Assembly: GCA_963812675.1 (NCBI GenBank)
Contig: CAWEWR010000017.1
Coordinates: 44,576 to 108,575, forward strand
DNA: 64,000 nt
Direction of reading: 5' to 3'
Origin: AP-15 sp963812675
GTDB taxonomy: Bacteria; Pseudomonadota; Alphaproteobacteria; ATCC43930; CGMCC-115725
Of the stretch, positions 16,094-24,746 are shown one piece after another. The position numbers were made by a program, and so were the translations under genes. Below the pieces are notes generated by a model that had not been told where the DNA came from, did not search any database, and worked only from the letters and a program-made list of their open reading frames with translations. Positions within the stretch are counted from its first letter, which is position 1; each line of letters begins with the position of its first letter.

Positions 16094-18118
16094 CTATAGA
16101 AGCGAGCGGGCCGCCTCTGCAACCTTTTCGGGCGTAATGCCGAAATGCGGAAACAACTCCTCGCCGGGAGCCGACGCGCCGAAACCCTCCATGCCGATGA
16201 AGGCCCCTCGCGGGCCGAGCCAGCGGTCCCAGCCAAACTCCACCGCGGCCTCGACTGCGACCCGCGGCGCCGAGCCGAGCACCGCGTCCTGGTACTCCTT
16301 CGGCGCCTTGTCGAAGATCTCCCAGCAGGGCATCGAAACGACAGCCGCACGGGTCCCGTCCTGCGCCAATGCCTCGCGAGCGGCCATCGCGACGCAGACC
16401 TCGGAGCCGGTCGAGAGCAACGTGACCTGGCGCTCTCCATCAGCCTCGGCCAGCACATAGGCGCCGCGTGCAGAGCGGTTTTCCGCATCTGGCTCGCGTC
16501 GCAGCAGCGGGAGCGATTGACGGGTCAGAGCGAGCAAGGAGGGGCCGTCGCGCCGCTCCAGTGCAAGCGCCCAGCACTCGGCGGTCTCGATCGGGTCGGC
16601 TGGGCGGTATACGTAAAGCCCCGGCATCGCCCGCAACGCGGCCAAATGCTCGACCGGCTGATGGGTCGGGCCGTCCTCGCCGAGCCCGATCGAGTCGTGC
16701 GTCATCACATAAATGACGCCGGCGCCCATGAAGGCGGCCAGCCGGATCGAGGGCCGGGCATAATCGGAAAACGTCAGGAATGTGCCGCTGTACGGAATGA
16801 GCCCGCCATGCACGGCGATGCCGTTCATCGCCGCCGCCATCCCGTGCTCGCGCACTCCGTAGCGGATATAGCGGCCGGAATAGTCGCGGCGGCGGACGTC
16901 CTTCTGGTCCTTGGCCTTGGTGTTGTTCGAGGGTGTGAGGTCGGCCGAGCCGCCGACCAGCTCCGGAACGACCCGGGTCAAGGTATCGAGCACCGTCCCC
17001 GAGGCCTGGCGCGTCGCGATTTTCGCATTTGCCTGCCGGAAGTCGTGGCAGACCTTCGCGATCGCTTGATCGAGGCCGGGCGGCAACTCTCCGCGCTGGC
17101 GACGCAGGAATTCGGCACGGCGCTCCCCGGCAAGGGCGTTGAGGCGCGCTTCCCAGGCGCGGCGCACGGGTTCGCCGCGGCCGCCGGCCGCGCGCCATTC
17201 CGCGCGGATGTCTTCGGGGATCACGAAAGGCGGCTCGCTCCACCCGAGCCGCTGGCGTGCGCCGGCGATCTCGGCGGCGCCGAGTGGCGAGCCGTGCGCC
17301 GCGGCGGTTCCGGCCTTGGTCGGCGCTCCAAAGGCGATCGTCGTGCGGCAGGCAATGAGGTTGGGACGATCGCTGTTCTGCGCGCGCCGGATAGCCTCGG
17401 CGATGGCCGCGTGATCGTGGCCGTCGATCCGTTCGGCCGCCCAGCCATACCCCCGGAACCGCAGCAGCGGGTCGTCGGAGAATGACAGCTCGGTCGGGCC
17501 GTCGATCGAAATCGAATTGTCGTCGTAGAACACGATCAGCTTGTTGAGGCCGAGATGACCGGCGAGCGACGCCGCCTCGTGGCTGACCCCCTCCATCATG
17601 TCGCCGTCGCTCGCGATGACGTAAGTGTGGTGATCGACGATCTCTGCGCCGAACTCGGCCGCCAGCATCCGCTCGGCGAGCGCCATGCCGACCGAATTGC
17701 CGATCCCCTGCCCGAGCGGCCCGGTCGTGGTCTCGATCCCGGCCGCGTGCCCGCGCTCCGGATGCCCGGCGGTGCGGCTGCCGAGCTGCCGGAAGCGCTT
17801 CAGCTCGTCGAGTGTCATGTCGGCGTAGCCGGTCAGGTGCAAGAGCGCGTAGAGGAGCATCGAGCCGTGCCCGGCGGACAGCACAAAGCGGTCGCGGTCC
17901 GGCCAATCCGGCACCCGCGGATCGAGCCGCAGAAACTGCGTGAAGAGGACCGTCGCGACATCGGCCATGCCCATTGGCATGCCGGGGTGCCCCGAGTTCG
18001 CCTGCTCGACCGCATCCATTGCGAGCGCTCGAATCGCATTCGCCATGCGGCGGAGTTTCGGGTCCCTTGGCGCGGGAAGCGGAGAGGCCGTAGCGGCGGA
18101 GGGGGTGGCGGTGCTCAT
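16094..18118 (-). CDS. tkt: Transketolase
   Basis: This is a full-length 674-residue ThDP enzyme of the pentose phosphate and Calvin pathways. It transfers two-carbon ketol units between sugar phosphates. The N-terminal NSGHPGMPMGMAD, SAGHGSMLLYALLHLTGY and GPLGQGIGNSVGMA are diagnostic. The ThDP motif starts at SDGDMMEGVSHEAASLAGHL and reaches the FYDDN metal segment. YIRYGVREHGMAAAMNG is the pyrimidine-domain Glu region. The ATG at 18116-18118 begins with a poorly conserved linker of some 20 residues and has no strong ribosome binding site. It is upstream of gap and divergent from the cupin gene. Confidence 0.97.
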   Translation of the reverse strand: MSTATPSAATASPLPAPRDPKLRRMANAIRALAMDAVEQANSGHPGMPMGMADVATVLFTQFLRLDPRVPDWPDRDRFVLSAGHGSMLLYALLHLTGYADMTLDELKRFRQLGSRTAGHPERGHAAGIETTTGPLGQGIGNSVGMALAERMLAAEFGAEIVDHHTYVIASDGDMMEGVSHEAASLAGHLGLNKLIVFYDDNSISIDGPTELSFSDDPLLRFRGYGWAAERIDGHDHAAIAEAIRRAQNSDRPNLIACRTTIAFGAPTKAGTAAAHGSPLGAAEIAGARQRLGWSEPPFVIPEDIRAEWRAAGGRGEPVRRAWEARLNALAGERRAEFLRRQRGELPPGLDQAIAKVCHDFRQANAKIATRQASGTVLDTLTRVVPELVGGSADLTPSNNTKAKDQKDVRRRDYSGRYIRYGVREHGMAAAMNGIAVHGGLIPYSGTFLTFSDYARPSIRLAAFMGAGVIYVMTHDSIGLGEDGPTHQPVEHLAALRAMPGLYVYRPADPIETAECWALALERRDGPSLLALTRQSLPLLRREPDAENRSARGAYVLAEADGERQVTLLSTGSEVCVAMAAREALAQDGTRAAVVSMPCWEIFDKAPKEYQDAVLGSAPRVAVEAAVEFGWDRWLGPRGAFIGMEGFGASAPGEELFPHFGITPEKVAEAARSLL

Positions 18119-18275
18119 CACGGCAAGATAGTTACCGCAGGCGCGAGAGCAAGCATGCGGATTAAGAGGTCGGTGACCGGAATCGAAACAAACCTCGATC
18201 ATGGGATTACCGATCGATCGGGGCTATTCTGCGGGCGCTCACGCCGGCCCGATCCATCAGCAAATGGAGGCAAGA

Positions 18276-18677
18276 ATGCTCACGATCCTCGATCTCAACG
18301 CGGAGTTCGCCAAGCTGAAGATGTTGCGCGGACGCACTCCGGAAACGCCCGAATCCGATCGGGCGGGCGCCTTCGCGCGATTGGCGCCCTACCGCGATAG
18401 CGCCATCAACGTCGCCAAATTCTCCGGCGAAGGCCCGTGGGAGCGCCACCCGAACGGCGACGAGATCGTTCAGATCGTCGACGGCGCGGTGACCTTTCAC
18501 ATCATGACCGATGACGGGCCGCAATCCCATGCACTCAAAGCAGGAATGGTGGTGATCGTACCGCAGGGGGCTTGGCACCGCTTCGAGGCACCGGACGGGG
18601 TGAGCCTGATGACCGCCACCCCGCAGCCCACCCAGCATCTCACATTCGCGATCGACGATCCGCGGACCCTCGAATGA
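18276..18677 (+). CDS. Small cupin-domain protein
   Basis: The 133-residue cupin has the two motifs of a single beta-barrel: WERHPNGDEIVQIVDGAVTF (one His and one Glu) and VVIVPQGAWHRFEAP (the second metal His). The metal site therefore has at least two His and a Glu. The ATG at 18276 has a strong ribosome binding site (TGGAGGCAAGA). The ligand is unknown; such small cupins act as binding or isomerase-type proteins. It precedes pfkA by 37 bases and may be cotranscribed with it. Confidence 0.85.
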   Translation: MLTILDLNAEFAKLKMLRGRTPETPESDRAGAFARLAPYRDSAINVAKFSGEGPWERHPNGDEIVQIVDGAVTFHIMTDDGPQSHALKAGMVVIVPQGAWHRFEAPDGVSLMTATPQPTQHLTFAIDDPRTLE

Positions 18678-18714
18678 CCATCGGCTACGTCTCCATACGA
18701 CACAGCCCGCGCTT

Positions 18715-19686
18715 ATGAAGCAGATCGCGGTCCTTACGAGTGGTGGTGATGCCCCCGGCATGAATGCGGCCATACGCGCCGTCACGCGCAGTGCGCTCGA
18801 TCTGGGCATGACGGTCTACGGAGTGCGCCAAGGCTGGCAAGGCCTGGTCGAGGGTCAGTTCCGGCAGCTCAGTGCACGCGATGTAGGCGGCATCATTCAG
18901 GTCGGCGGCACGTTTCTCGGCAGTGCTCGATCAGCGGAATTCCCCGAGGAGAGCGGCCGGTCCAAGGCGCTTCGCAACCTTGCCCAATGGGGTGTGGATG
19001 GCGTTGTGGTGATTGGCGGCAACGGATCTCAGGCGGGCTCGCACATGCTCAGCCAGCTCGGGGTTCACGTGGTCGGAATCGCCTCCACGATCGACAACGA
19101 CCTGTTCGGGACTGATATTACAATCGGCTGCGACACCGCCATCAATGTCACGCTTGGCGCGATCGATCATTTGCGCACGACCGGTTCCTCGCACAATCGC
19201 GCTTTTTTGGTTGAAACAATGGGGAGAGACTGCGGCTATCTGGCAATAATGGCGGGTCTGGCGGGCGGCGCAGAAGTCATCTCAATTCCTGAGTTCGAGG
19301 TACCGGCAAGCGAGATTGCGCAGCGGCTGCGCGCCGCATTCGAGCGCGGCAAGACGCATGCAATCGTGGTGATTGCCGAAGGCGTCAAAGAAAATGCCGC
19401 CAAGATCCTCGCGTATTTCGACGCCGACAAGCAGAGGGCAGGTTTTGAGCTGCGTGCCACGACGCTGGGGCACGTCGTACGCGGCGCTCCGCCCAGCGCC
19501 TTCGATCGCCTGTTGGCTACACGGTTGGGCGTCAATGCCGTCAAGTCCCTGAGCAATGGTGAGACCGGCGTATTGGTCGGCTATCAGAAAAACGAGGTCA
19601 CGCGAACGCCGCTCGCCGACATCGTCGGACGCACCAAGCCGGTAGATACAGAACTGGTCGAGCTTGCGCGCATCCTGGCAAAGTGA
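18715..19686 (+). CDS. pfkA: 6-phosphofructokinase, ATP type
   Basis: The 323-residue enzyme phosphorylates fructose 6-phosphate. It has TSGGDAPGMN (8-16), GGNGS (101-105), STIDNDLFGTD with D127 and D129, and METMGR-like VETMGRDCGYLA. Gly104 is kept, which marks ATP rather than pyrophosphate use. Residue 103, normally the magnesium-coordinating Asp of GGDGS, is Asn here. The rest of the active site is intact, so activity is likely but the substitution may change donor or metal preference. The gene is on the plus strand, close to the minus-strand tkt-gap pair. Confidence 0.94.
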   Translation: MKQIAVLTSGGDAPGMNAAIRAVTRSALDLGMTVYGVRQGWQGLVEGQFRQLSARDVGGIIQVGGTFLGSARSAEFPEESGRSKALRNLAQWGVDGVVVIGGNGSQAGSHMLSQLGVHVVGIASTIDNDLFGTDITIGCDTAINVTLGAIDHLRTTGSSHNRAFLVETMGRDCGYLAIMAGLAGGAEVISIPEFEVPASEIAQRLRAAFERGKTHAIVVIAEGVKENAAKILAYFDADKQRAGFELRATTLGHVVRGAPPSAFDRLLATRLGVNAVKSLSNGETGVLVGYQKNEVTRTPLADIVGRTKPVDTELVELARILAK

Positions 19687-19827
19687 TTGCTGGTCACGAC
19701 GATGACGACTCCGCTGGTCGTGTCAAAGGGCAGCACAGGAGCTCAAGAGAGCGACAGTGGAGGAGGATTGTTTCGAGCCGGTGGCTTCGATAACCTGAGC
19801 CTCGACATATCAGGTGGAGAGCCCGGC

Positions 19828-20787
19828 ATGGCGATCATCGTTGGCACCGGCGACTTCAAGTACCGCATCATCGAAAACTGGGCGAAACTGCTGGACGGCT
19901 GGTCCTTCAAGGAGGTCGCCGCGGTCGGCGTGGACGGCGAGGACAATGTCTATGCGTTCAACCGCGGCGAGCACCCGGTCATGGTGTTCGACCGCGACGG
20001 AAACTTCCTGCGCTCATGGGGCGAGGGCCAGTACCCGCGGGCGCACGGCGTCCATATGGGACCCGACGATTCGATCTACCTGACCGACGATGGCGGCCAT
20101 TTCGTGCGCAAATGCTCGCTCGACGGCAAATTGTTGCTGGAGATCGGCGTCCCCGGCAAGCCGGCCCCCTATATGAGCGGCGAGCCATTTCACCGCTGCA
20201 CCCACACCGCCCTCTCGCCGCAAGGCGAGATCTACGTCTCCGACGGCTACGGCAATGCCCAGGTCCACAAATACTCGCCGGACGGTAAATTGCTAATGTC
20301 GTGGGGCGAGCCCGGCACCGGTCCCGGCGAGTTTAACATCGTGCACAATATCTGCACCGACGCCGAGGGTTGGGTTTATGTCGCCGACCGTGAGAACCAC
20401 CGCGTCCAAGTCTTCGACGGCAACGGCAAATACGAGACGCAGTGGAACAATCTGCACCGGCCATGCGGTCTCTACATGGACTATACCCGCCACCCGGTCT
20501 GCTATATCGGCGAGCTCGGGCCGTCGATGGCGGTCAACTTGAAGAGCCCGAATTTGGGGCCCAGGGTCAGCATCGTCGACCACCAGGGCAAACTATTGAG
20601 CCGGTTTGGCGATCCGCATGCGAGCCTGGCGCCGACCGGGTTCATCGGCCCGCATGGCATGTGCGCCGATTCCCGCGGCGACCTCTATGTCGGCGAGGTC
20701 GCGTGGACCTTGTGGCCGGGGGCCTTCCCGGGCGAACCGAGGCCGGAAAATTTGCGCTGCTTCCGCAAATTCGAGAAAATCCACTGA
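19828..20787 (+). CDS. NHL-repeat beta-propeller protein (peptidylamidoglycolate lyase-like)
   Basis: The 319-residue protein consists of repeated blades with DG/DxxGNxYVSDGxGNxRVxKFSPDG-type motifs, for example VYAFNRGEHPVMVFDRDG and IYVSDGYGNAQVHKYSPDG. It resembles the lyase part of peptidylglycine alpha-amidating enzymes and many bacterial homologues of unknown substrate. The ATG at 19828 follows AGGTGGAG; the open frame continues upstream without similarity. No signal peptide is seen. It lies alone between pfkA and a repeat cluster. Confidence 0.83.
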   Translation: MAIIVGTGDFKYRIIENWAKLLDGWSFKEVAAVGVDGEDNVYAFNRGEHPVMVFDRDGNFLRSWGEGQYPRAHGVHMGPDDSIYLTDDGGHFVRKCSLDGKLLLEIGVPGKPAPYMSGEPFHRCTHTALSPQGEIYVSDGYGNAQVHKYSPDGKLLMSWGEPGTGPGEFNIVHNICTDAEGWVYVADRENHRVQVFDGNGKYETQWNNLHRPCGLYMDYTRHPVCYIGELGPSMAVNLKSPNLGPRVSIVDHQGKLLSRFGDPHASLAPTGFIGPHGMCADSRGDLYVGEVAWTLWPGAFPGEPRPENLRCFRKFEKIH

Positions 20788-21171
20788 TATTCGGCAGTAC
20801 CGCGCTTGCTCCTGGTCTACTATTCGTCATTCTCGTGCAGGCGCATGGTTGTCCGGGGAAAGTCGAAGGACAGTAATTGAAATGGTTGCCGCCAAGTCGG
20901 GTTCCAGCGACGCTTCCTTTACCCTCTCCCCCCGCCGGCCGGGGAGAGGGTAGGGTGAGGGGGGCCGCCGAGCGGGCTTGCGGCCTCGCCCACCTCACCC
21001 TCCCGTCCCCACGGGTCAAGCCCGTGGGCTTGCGGCTTACGCGCGACGGGCCCCTCCCTCTCCCCCCTGAAGGGCGGAGAGGGGCTCTTGCCGGGATGGA
21101 AATATTCTTGGTTCAGCGGGATGGCAGGGACCGCAATCGAACTCGAAAAGTGACGGGCGGAGGGGGCTGAT
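20788..21171. repeat. Intergenic region with family A palindromic repeats (20921-21092)
   Basis: No gene is visible here. From 20921 to 20963 there is a hairpin ACCCTCTCC-loop-GGAGAGGGT. From about 20990 to 21092 there is a second block with CCCACGGGTCAAGCCCGTGGG and CTCTCCCCCCTGAAGGGCGGAGAG type stems. The unit resembles those at 2451-2590 and 41408-41524. The hairpins could end transcription of the propeller gene before zapA. Confidence 0.78.
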
Positions 21172-21477
21172 ATGGGCCAAGTCAGTGTGCAGGTGAACGG
21201 CCGCGCCTACGCGATCAGCTGCGACGACGGGCAGGAGACCCGTATCAGGCGTCTTGCGCAATATGTCGACGCAAAGGTGGCCGAGTTTGTCGGAAGTGTG
21301 GGTCAGGTCGGAGAGGCCCGGCTGTTGCTGCTCGCCGCGCTGGTGATCGCCGACGAACTCTCCGACGCGAACGACGCGCTCGAGCGGGAGCGCAACCGCG
21401 CTGAAAACGCGTCAAATCGACGAGACGAAACGGCGGGGCGGGTCGCGCCTATTGCGGCGGGACTGCAGACGCCCTAG
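21172..21477 (+). CDS. zapA: Cell division protein ZapA
   Basis: The 101-residue protein has the ZapA start VSVQVNGRAYAISCDDGQE followed by RIRRLAQYVDAKVAEF and a helix EARLLLLAALVIADEL, then a short coiled coil. ZapA crosslinks FtsZ filaments at the division ring. The length is normal for alphaproteobacteria. It is followed directly by the predicted 6S RNA, the usual neighbour in this class. Confidence 0.92.
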   Translation: MGQVSVQVNGRAYAISCDDGQETRIRRLAQYVDAKVAEFVGSVGQVGEARLLLLAALVIADELSDANDALERERNRAENASNRRDETAGRVAPIAAGLQTP

Positions 21478-21665
21478 CTTCCCCGTTGCGGAGTGGGGCT
21501 GGGCGGTGCGTTAGGCCGCATTTTGCCCCGGGGCCGATACCTACCTCTTGGGGGCCGTCTCTGTCGAAGTCGTGGCTTCGACACATGGTCGCCCACCTGC
21601 TACGGCGGGCCACGGAGGAGTTGCACGCCGACGGCCGAGCCGGCTCCACTTCGCAAGCCATCTCC
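21478..21665 (+). ncRNA. ssrS: 6S RNA (alphaproteobacterial type), ends approximate
   Basis: The stretch between zapA and the next gene holds a conserved non-coding pattern. It includes GGCCGATACCTACCTCTTGG near 21533, GTCTCTGTCGAAGTCGTGG with its inverted partner, and GACACATGGTCGCCCACCTG near 21578. This pattern matches my memory of rhizobial 6S RNAs. A terminal stem can be drawn between TTGCGGAG near 21485 and CTTCGCAA near 21650. 6S RNA binds RNA polymerase sigma-70 holoenzyme and represses promoters in stationary phase. In alphaproteobacteria it normally lies between zapA and a 5-formyltetrahydrofolate cyclo-ligase gene; that gene is absent here. The boundaries were not determined. Confidence 0.78.
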
Positions 21666-21679
21666 CGCCTGGGGGCCGC

Positions 21680-22492
21680 GTGCACATCCTGTTTTGTGGA
21701 GACGTCGTCGGACGGCCCGGCCGTGAGGCCGTCAAAAAGCACGTGCCGGCCTTGCGCCGTCAGTTCGCCCTCGACCTGGTTGTCGTCAATGCGGAGAACG
21801 CGGCCGCGGGACGCGGCCTGACCGAACGCCTGTGCGGCGAATTTTACGATGCCGAAGTCGATGTCTTGACCACCGGCAATCACGTCTGGGACCAGCGAGA
21901 GATCATCCCGTATCTCGACCGCGATCCGCGCGTCCTGCGCCCGGCGAACTTCCCGAAGGGAACCCCCGGCGCCGGGTGGCGGCTCCATCCTGTCGGCGCG
22001 CAGAGCGTCCTCGTCGTCAACCTGATGGGCCGGCTCTTCATGGACGCGCTCGACGATCCGTTCGCGCGCCTCGAAGAGCTTCTCGCCGAATTCCGCCTCG
22101 GCGTCGAGGCTGCGGCGATCCTCGTCGATTTTCACGCCGAGGCGTCGAGCGAGAAGATGGCGCTCGGTCATTTCGCGGATGGCCGCGTCTCGGCCGTTTT
22201 CGGGTCGCATTGCCACGTGCCGACCGCCGATCAGCAGATCTTTCCGGGCGGCACCGCCTACCAGACCGATGCCGGGATGTGCGGCGATTACGATTCCGTG
22301 ATCGGCATGCAGAAAGGCCCGGCGGTCCTCAAATTCGTCACCAAGATGCCAGGCGAGCGCGCGCAAGTCGCCGACGGTGAAGCGACGTTGTGCGGCATCC
22401 TGCTCGAGACCGACGGCAAGACCGGTCTGGCCCGTTCGGTCGAGCCGATCCGCATCGGTGGCCGGCTCGCCCCTCACCTGCCGCAGCGCTGA
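21680..22492 (+). CDS. YmdB-like metallophosphoesterase (TIGR00282 family)
   Basis: The 270-residue protein begins with HILFCGDVVGRPGREAV and has VVNAENAAAGRG, TTGNHVWDQ and ILVDFHAEASSEK. These are the metal-binding Asp, Asn and His residues of the YmdB family of 2',3'-cyclic nucleotide phosphodiesterases. VFGSHCHVPTADQQIFPGGT supplies further metal His. The start is GTG at 21680, preceded by GGGGG, because an upstream extension would run through the 6S RNA. It is expected in the cytoplasm. The next MFS gene continues in the same frame after a single TGA. Confidence 0.92.
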   Translation: MHILFCGDVVGRPGREAVKKHVPALRRQFALDLVVVNAENAAAGRGLTERLCGEFYDAEVDVLTTGNHVWDQREIIPYLDRDPRVLRPANFPKGTPGAGWRLHPVGAQSVLVVNLMGRLFMDALDDPFARLEELLAEFRLGVEAAAILVDFHAEASSEKMALGHFADGRVSAVFGSHCHVPTADQQIFPGGTAYQTDAGMCGDYDSVIGMQKGPAVLKFVTKMPGERAQVADGEATLCGILLETDGKTGLARSVEPIRIGGRLAPHLPQR

Positions 22493-22501
22493 GAACTCGA
22501 T

Positions 22502-23815
22502 CTGGCAGCCCTGTCCCTGCTCCGCGAGCACCTCTTTCCCGGTGGCCTCGGCAATGTCGTCCAGGCTTTTGCCCATCGGAACTATCGCATCTATGCAAGC
22601 GGGAACGCCGTCTCGCTGATCGGCGTGTGGATGCAGCGCGTTGCCGTTGGTTGGCTCGCCTGGACCTTGACCCACTCCGGTGCTTGGCTCGGCATCATCT
22701 CGATGGCGGAATTCTTTCCGGTGGTGTTTTTGAGCCCGCTCGCCGGCGCTCTCGCCGACCGCCGCGACCGGGTCGGCATCATCCGGGTGACGCAGATCGC
22801 CGGCACCATCGAGGCAACCCTGCTCGCGGTTCTCGTCTACACCGGCGCCATCACGATCGAGCTGTTGTTCGCGCTGACCTTGCTTCTCGGCGTCTTCAAC
22901 GCGGTGGCACAGCCCTCACGGCTGGCGTTGATCCCGACCCTGGTCGATCGCGCCGCCCTACCTTCGGCGCTCGCCATCAATGCCATCATCTTCAATTCCG
23001 CCCGGTTTCTCGGGCCGGCGGTCGCCGGCATTGTCATCGCCAAGGTCAGCGTCGGCGCCGCCTTTGCGGTCAATGCCGGAACCTACATCGTGTTTCTCGT
23101 CGCGATGGCCAATTTGCGCGGCATCCCGGCATTGCCGGTCGCCGCGACGCAGAGCGTCCTCAAGGCTTCGGCCGAGGCCTACGGCTATGCCAGCCATCAC
23201 CCCGGCATCGCGCCGATGCTGCTGCTGTTCACGATAACGACGGTCGGGACGCGCGGCTTTGTCGAGCTGTTTCCCGGGTTTGCCGACAGCGTCTTCGGGC
23301 GCGGACCGGAAGGTCTGGCGACCCTGACATCGACGGTCGGACTCGGCGCGATCTTCGGGGCCGGCTGGATGCTGGTGCGCCCGGCCATCACCGGACTGAC
23401 CCGCCTCGTGCTCGGCAATACCCTGATCATATCGCTGGCGATCCTCGCCTTTACTCTGACGGACCAGTTCTACCTTGCTCTTCCCTGCGTCTTCGTCGCC
23501 GGCGCCGCGATGACGATCACCGGGGTCGGCGCGCAGACCCTGATCCAGGCGGCGGTCGATATTCGGATGCGCGGCCGGATCATGGCGCTCTACGGGATGA
23601 TCTTCCGCGCCGGCCCGGCAGTCGGGGCAGTGCTGATGGGCTCGCTCAGCGGGCATTTCGGCCTGCGCCTGCCGCTCGCGGTCGGCGCGCTCGTCTCCTG
23701 CGGCTTTTGGCTGTGGGCTCGGTTCAAGCAGAGGCGCATTGCCGAGACGCTCGAAGCCGACCCCGTCGCGTTATCGGCCGGCACCGTGCCGGCGGCGGCC
23801 GGGACCCCGACATGA
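22502..23815 (+). CDS. MFS exporter (EntS/MFS_3-like), start codon unclear
   Basis: The protein has twelve predicted helices and the MFS_3 pattern: FAHRNYRIYASGNAVSLIGV at the N-terminus, ADRRDRVGIIRVTQ, and ALIPTLVDRAALPSALAINA. The family includes enterobactin exporter EntS. Similarity begins at least 40 residues before the first GTG or ATG (22625 and 22631). Between the YmdB-like stop at 22490-22492 and that point the frame has no ATG, GTG or TTG, only CTG codons at 22502, 22511 and 22517. I therefore extend the feature to 22502 and flag the start. It overlaps the next gene by ATGA. Confidence 0.82.
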   Translation: MAALSLLREHLFPGGLGNVVQAFAHRNYRIYASGNAVSLIGVWMQRVAVGWLAWTLTHSGAWLGIISMAEFFPVVFLSPLAGALADRRDRVGIIRVTQIAGTIEATLLAVLVYTGAITIELLFALTLLLGVFNAVAQPSRLALIPTLVDRAALPSALAINAIIFNSARFLGPAVAGIVIAKVSVGAAFAVNAGTYIVFLVAMANLRGIPALPVAATQSVLKASAEAYGYASHHPGIAPMLLLFTITTVGTRGFVELFPGFADSVFGRGPEGLATLTSTVGLGAIFGAGWMLVRPAITGLTRLVLGNTLIISLAILAFTLTDQFYLALPCVFVAGAAMTITGVGAQTLIQAAVDIRMRGRIMALYGMIFRAGPAVGAVLMGSLSGHFGLRLPLAVGALVSCGFWLWARFKQRRIAETLEADPVALSAGTVPAAAGTPT

Positions 23816-24714
23816 CGGTCCCGCATCTGTTCTGCTTCGGCTTCGGGTACACCGCGCGGGTGCTCGCGCGCCGGCTCGCCGCCGAGGGCTGGATCGTCGC
23901 CGGCACCTGCCGAACCGCCGACAAGGCCACAGCGCTGCGTGCAACGGGGTTTCGCGTTGAGGTCTTCGACCGCGACCGCCCGTTGCCGACGGAAGCGTTG
24001 GACCGGGTCACGCATTTTCTCGTGTCGGTTCCTCCCGATGCCGCCGGTGACCCCGTGCTGGCGATGCATGGCGAGGACATCGCGGCCATCAAGCGCCTGC
24101 GTTGGCTCGGTTATCTTTCTACGACGGGTGTCTACGGCGACCGCGGCGGCGGCTGGGTGGACGAGACCGCCGCGTTGTCGCCGAGCGGCGAGCGCGGCCG
24201 CCGGCGGGTCGCTGCCGAAGCGGGCTGGCTCGATCTTTGGCGCCGCCGCGGTGTGCCGGTGCACATCTTCCGCCTCGCCGGCATATACGGCCCCGGCCGC
24301 AGCCCCTTCGAAGCACTCCGCGCCGGCACGGCGAAACGCATCGACAAGCCGGGCCAGGTATTCTCCCGTATTCATGTCGAGGATCTGGCGCAGGTGCTCG
24401 CCGCCTCGATCAACCGGACGCGGCCAGGAGCCGTCTACAATGTCTGCGACGACGATCCCACGGCACCCGAGGCCGTCGTCGCTTACGCCGCGGCTTTGCT
24501 CGGCATCTCGGCGCCGCCGCTCGTGCCGTTCGAAGCCGCCGGGCTCTCGCCGATGGCGCGCAGTTTCTACGACGACAACAAGCGGGTATCGAACCGGCTG
24601 ATCAAGAGCGAGCTCGGTGTGACCTTGCAGTATCCGGACTATCGGAGCGGCTTGGCTGCCATCCTCGCCGACGAGGCTTGCCCAAAGACTCCGCATCCGG
24701 CATCGTCGGATTAG
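23812..24714 (+). CDS. SDR-type NAD(P)-dependent epimerase/reductase (YeeZ-like)
   Basis: The 300-residue protein has the Rossmann motif CFGFGYTARVLARRLAAEG (8-26) and VTHFLVSVPPDAAGDPV. YLSTTGVYGDRGGGWVDE near residue 100 is typical of YeeZ-like atypical SDRs, and the Y-K catalytic pair of classical SDRs is not obvious. FRLAGIYGPGRSPFE and VYNVCDDDP fit extended SDRs. The ATG overlaps the MFS stop, so the two are translationally coupled. The substrate is unknown. Confidence 0.86.
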   Translation: MTVPHLFCFGFGYTARVLARRLAAEGWIVAGTCRTADKATALRATGFRVEVFDRDRPLPTEALDRVTHFLVSVPPDAAGDPVLAMHGEDIAAIKRLRWLGYLSTTGVYGDRGGGWVDETAALSPSGERGRRRVAAEAGWLDLWRRRGVPVHIFRLAGIYGPGRSPFEALRAGTAKRIDKPGQVFSRIHVEDLAQVLAASINRTRPGAVYNVCDDDPTAPEAVVAYAAALLGISAPPLVPFEAAGLSPMARSFYDDNKRVSNRLIKSELGVTLQYPDYRSGLAAILADEACPKTPHPASSD

Positions 24715-24746
24715 AAGATCCATCCGGCTTTAGGAGGAAACGGAGT

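Noticed and set aside
22390..24714. A very long plus-strand frame across the MFS exporter in another phase
   Set aside because: Only its last 300 codons, the YeeZ-like epimerase, show a protein family; the rest is an Arg/Pro-rich shadow.
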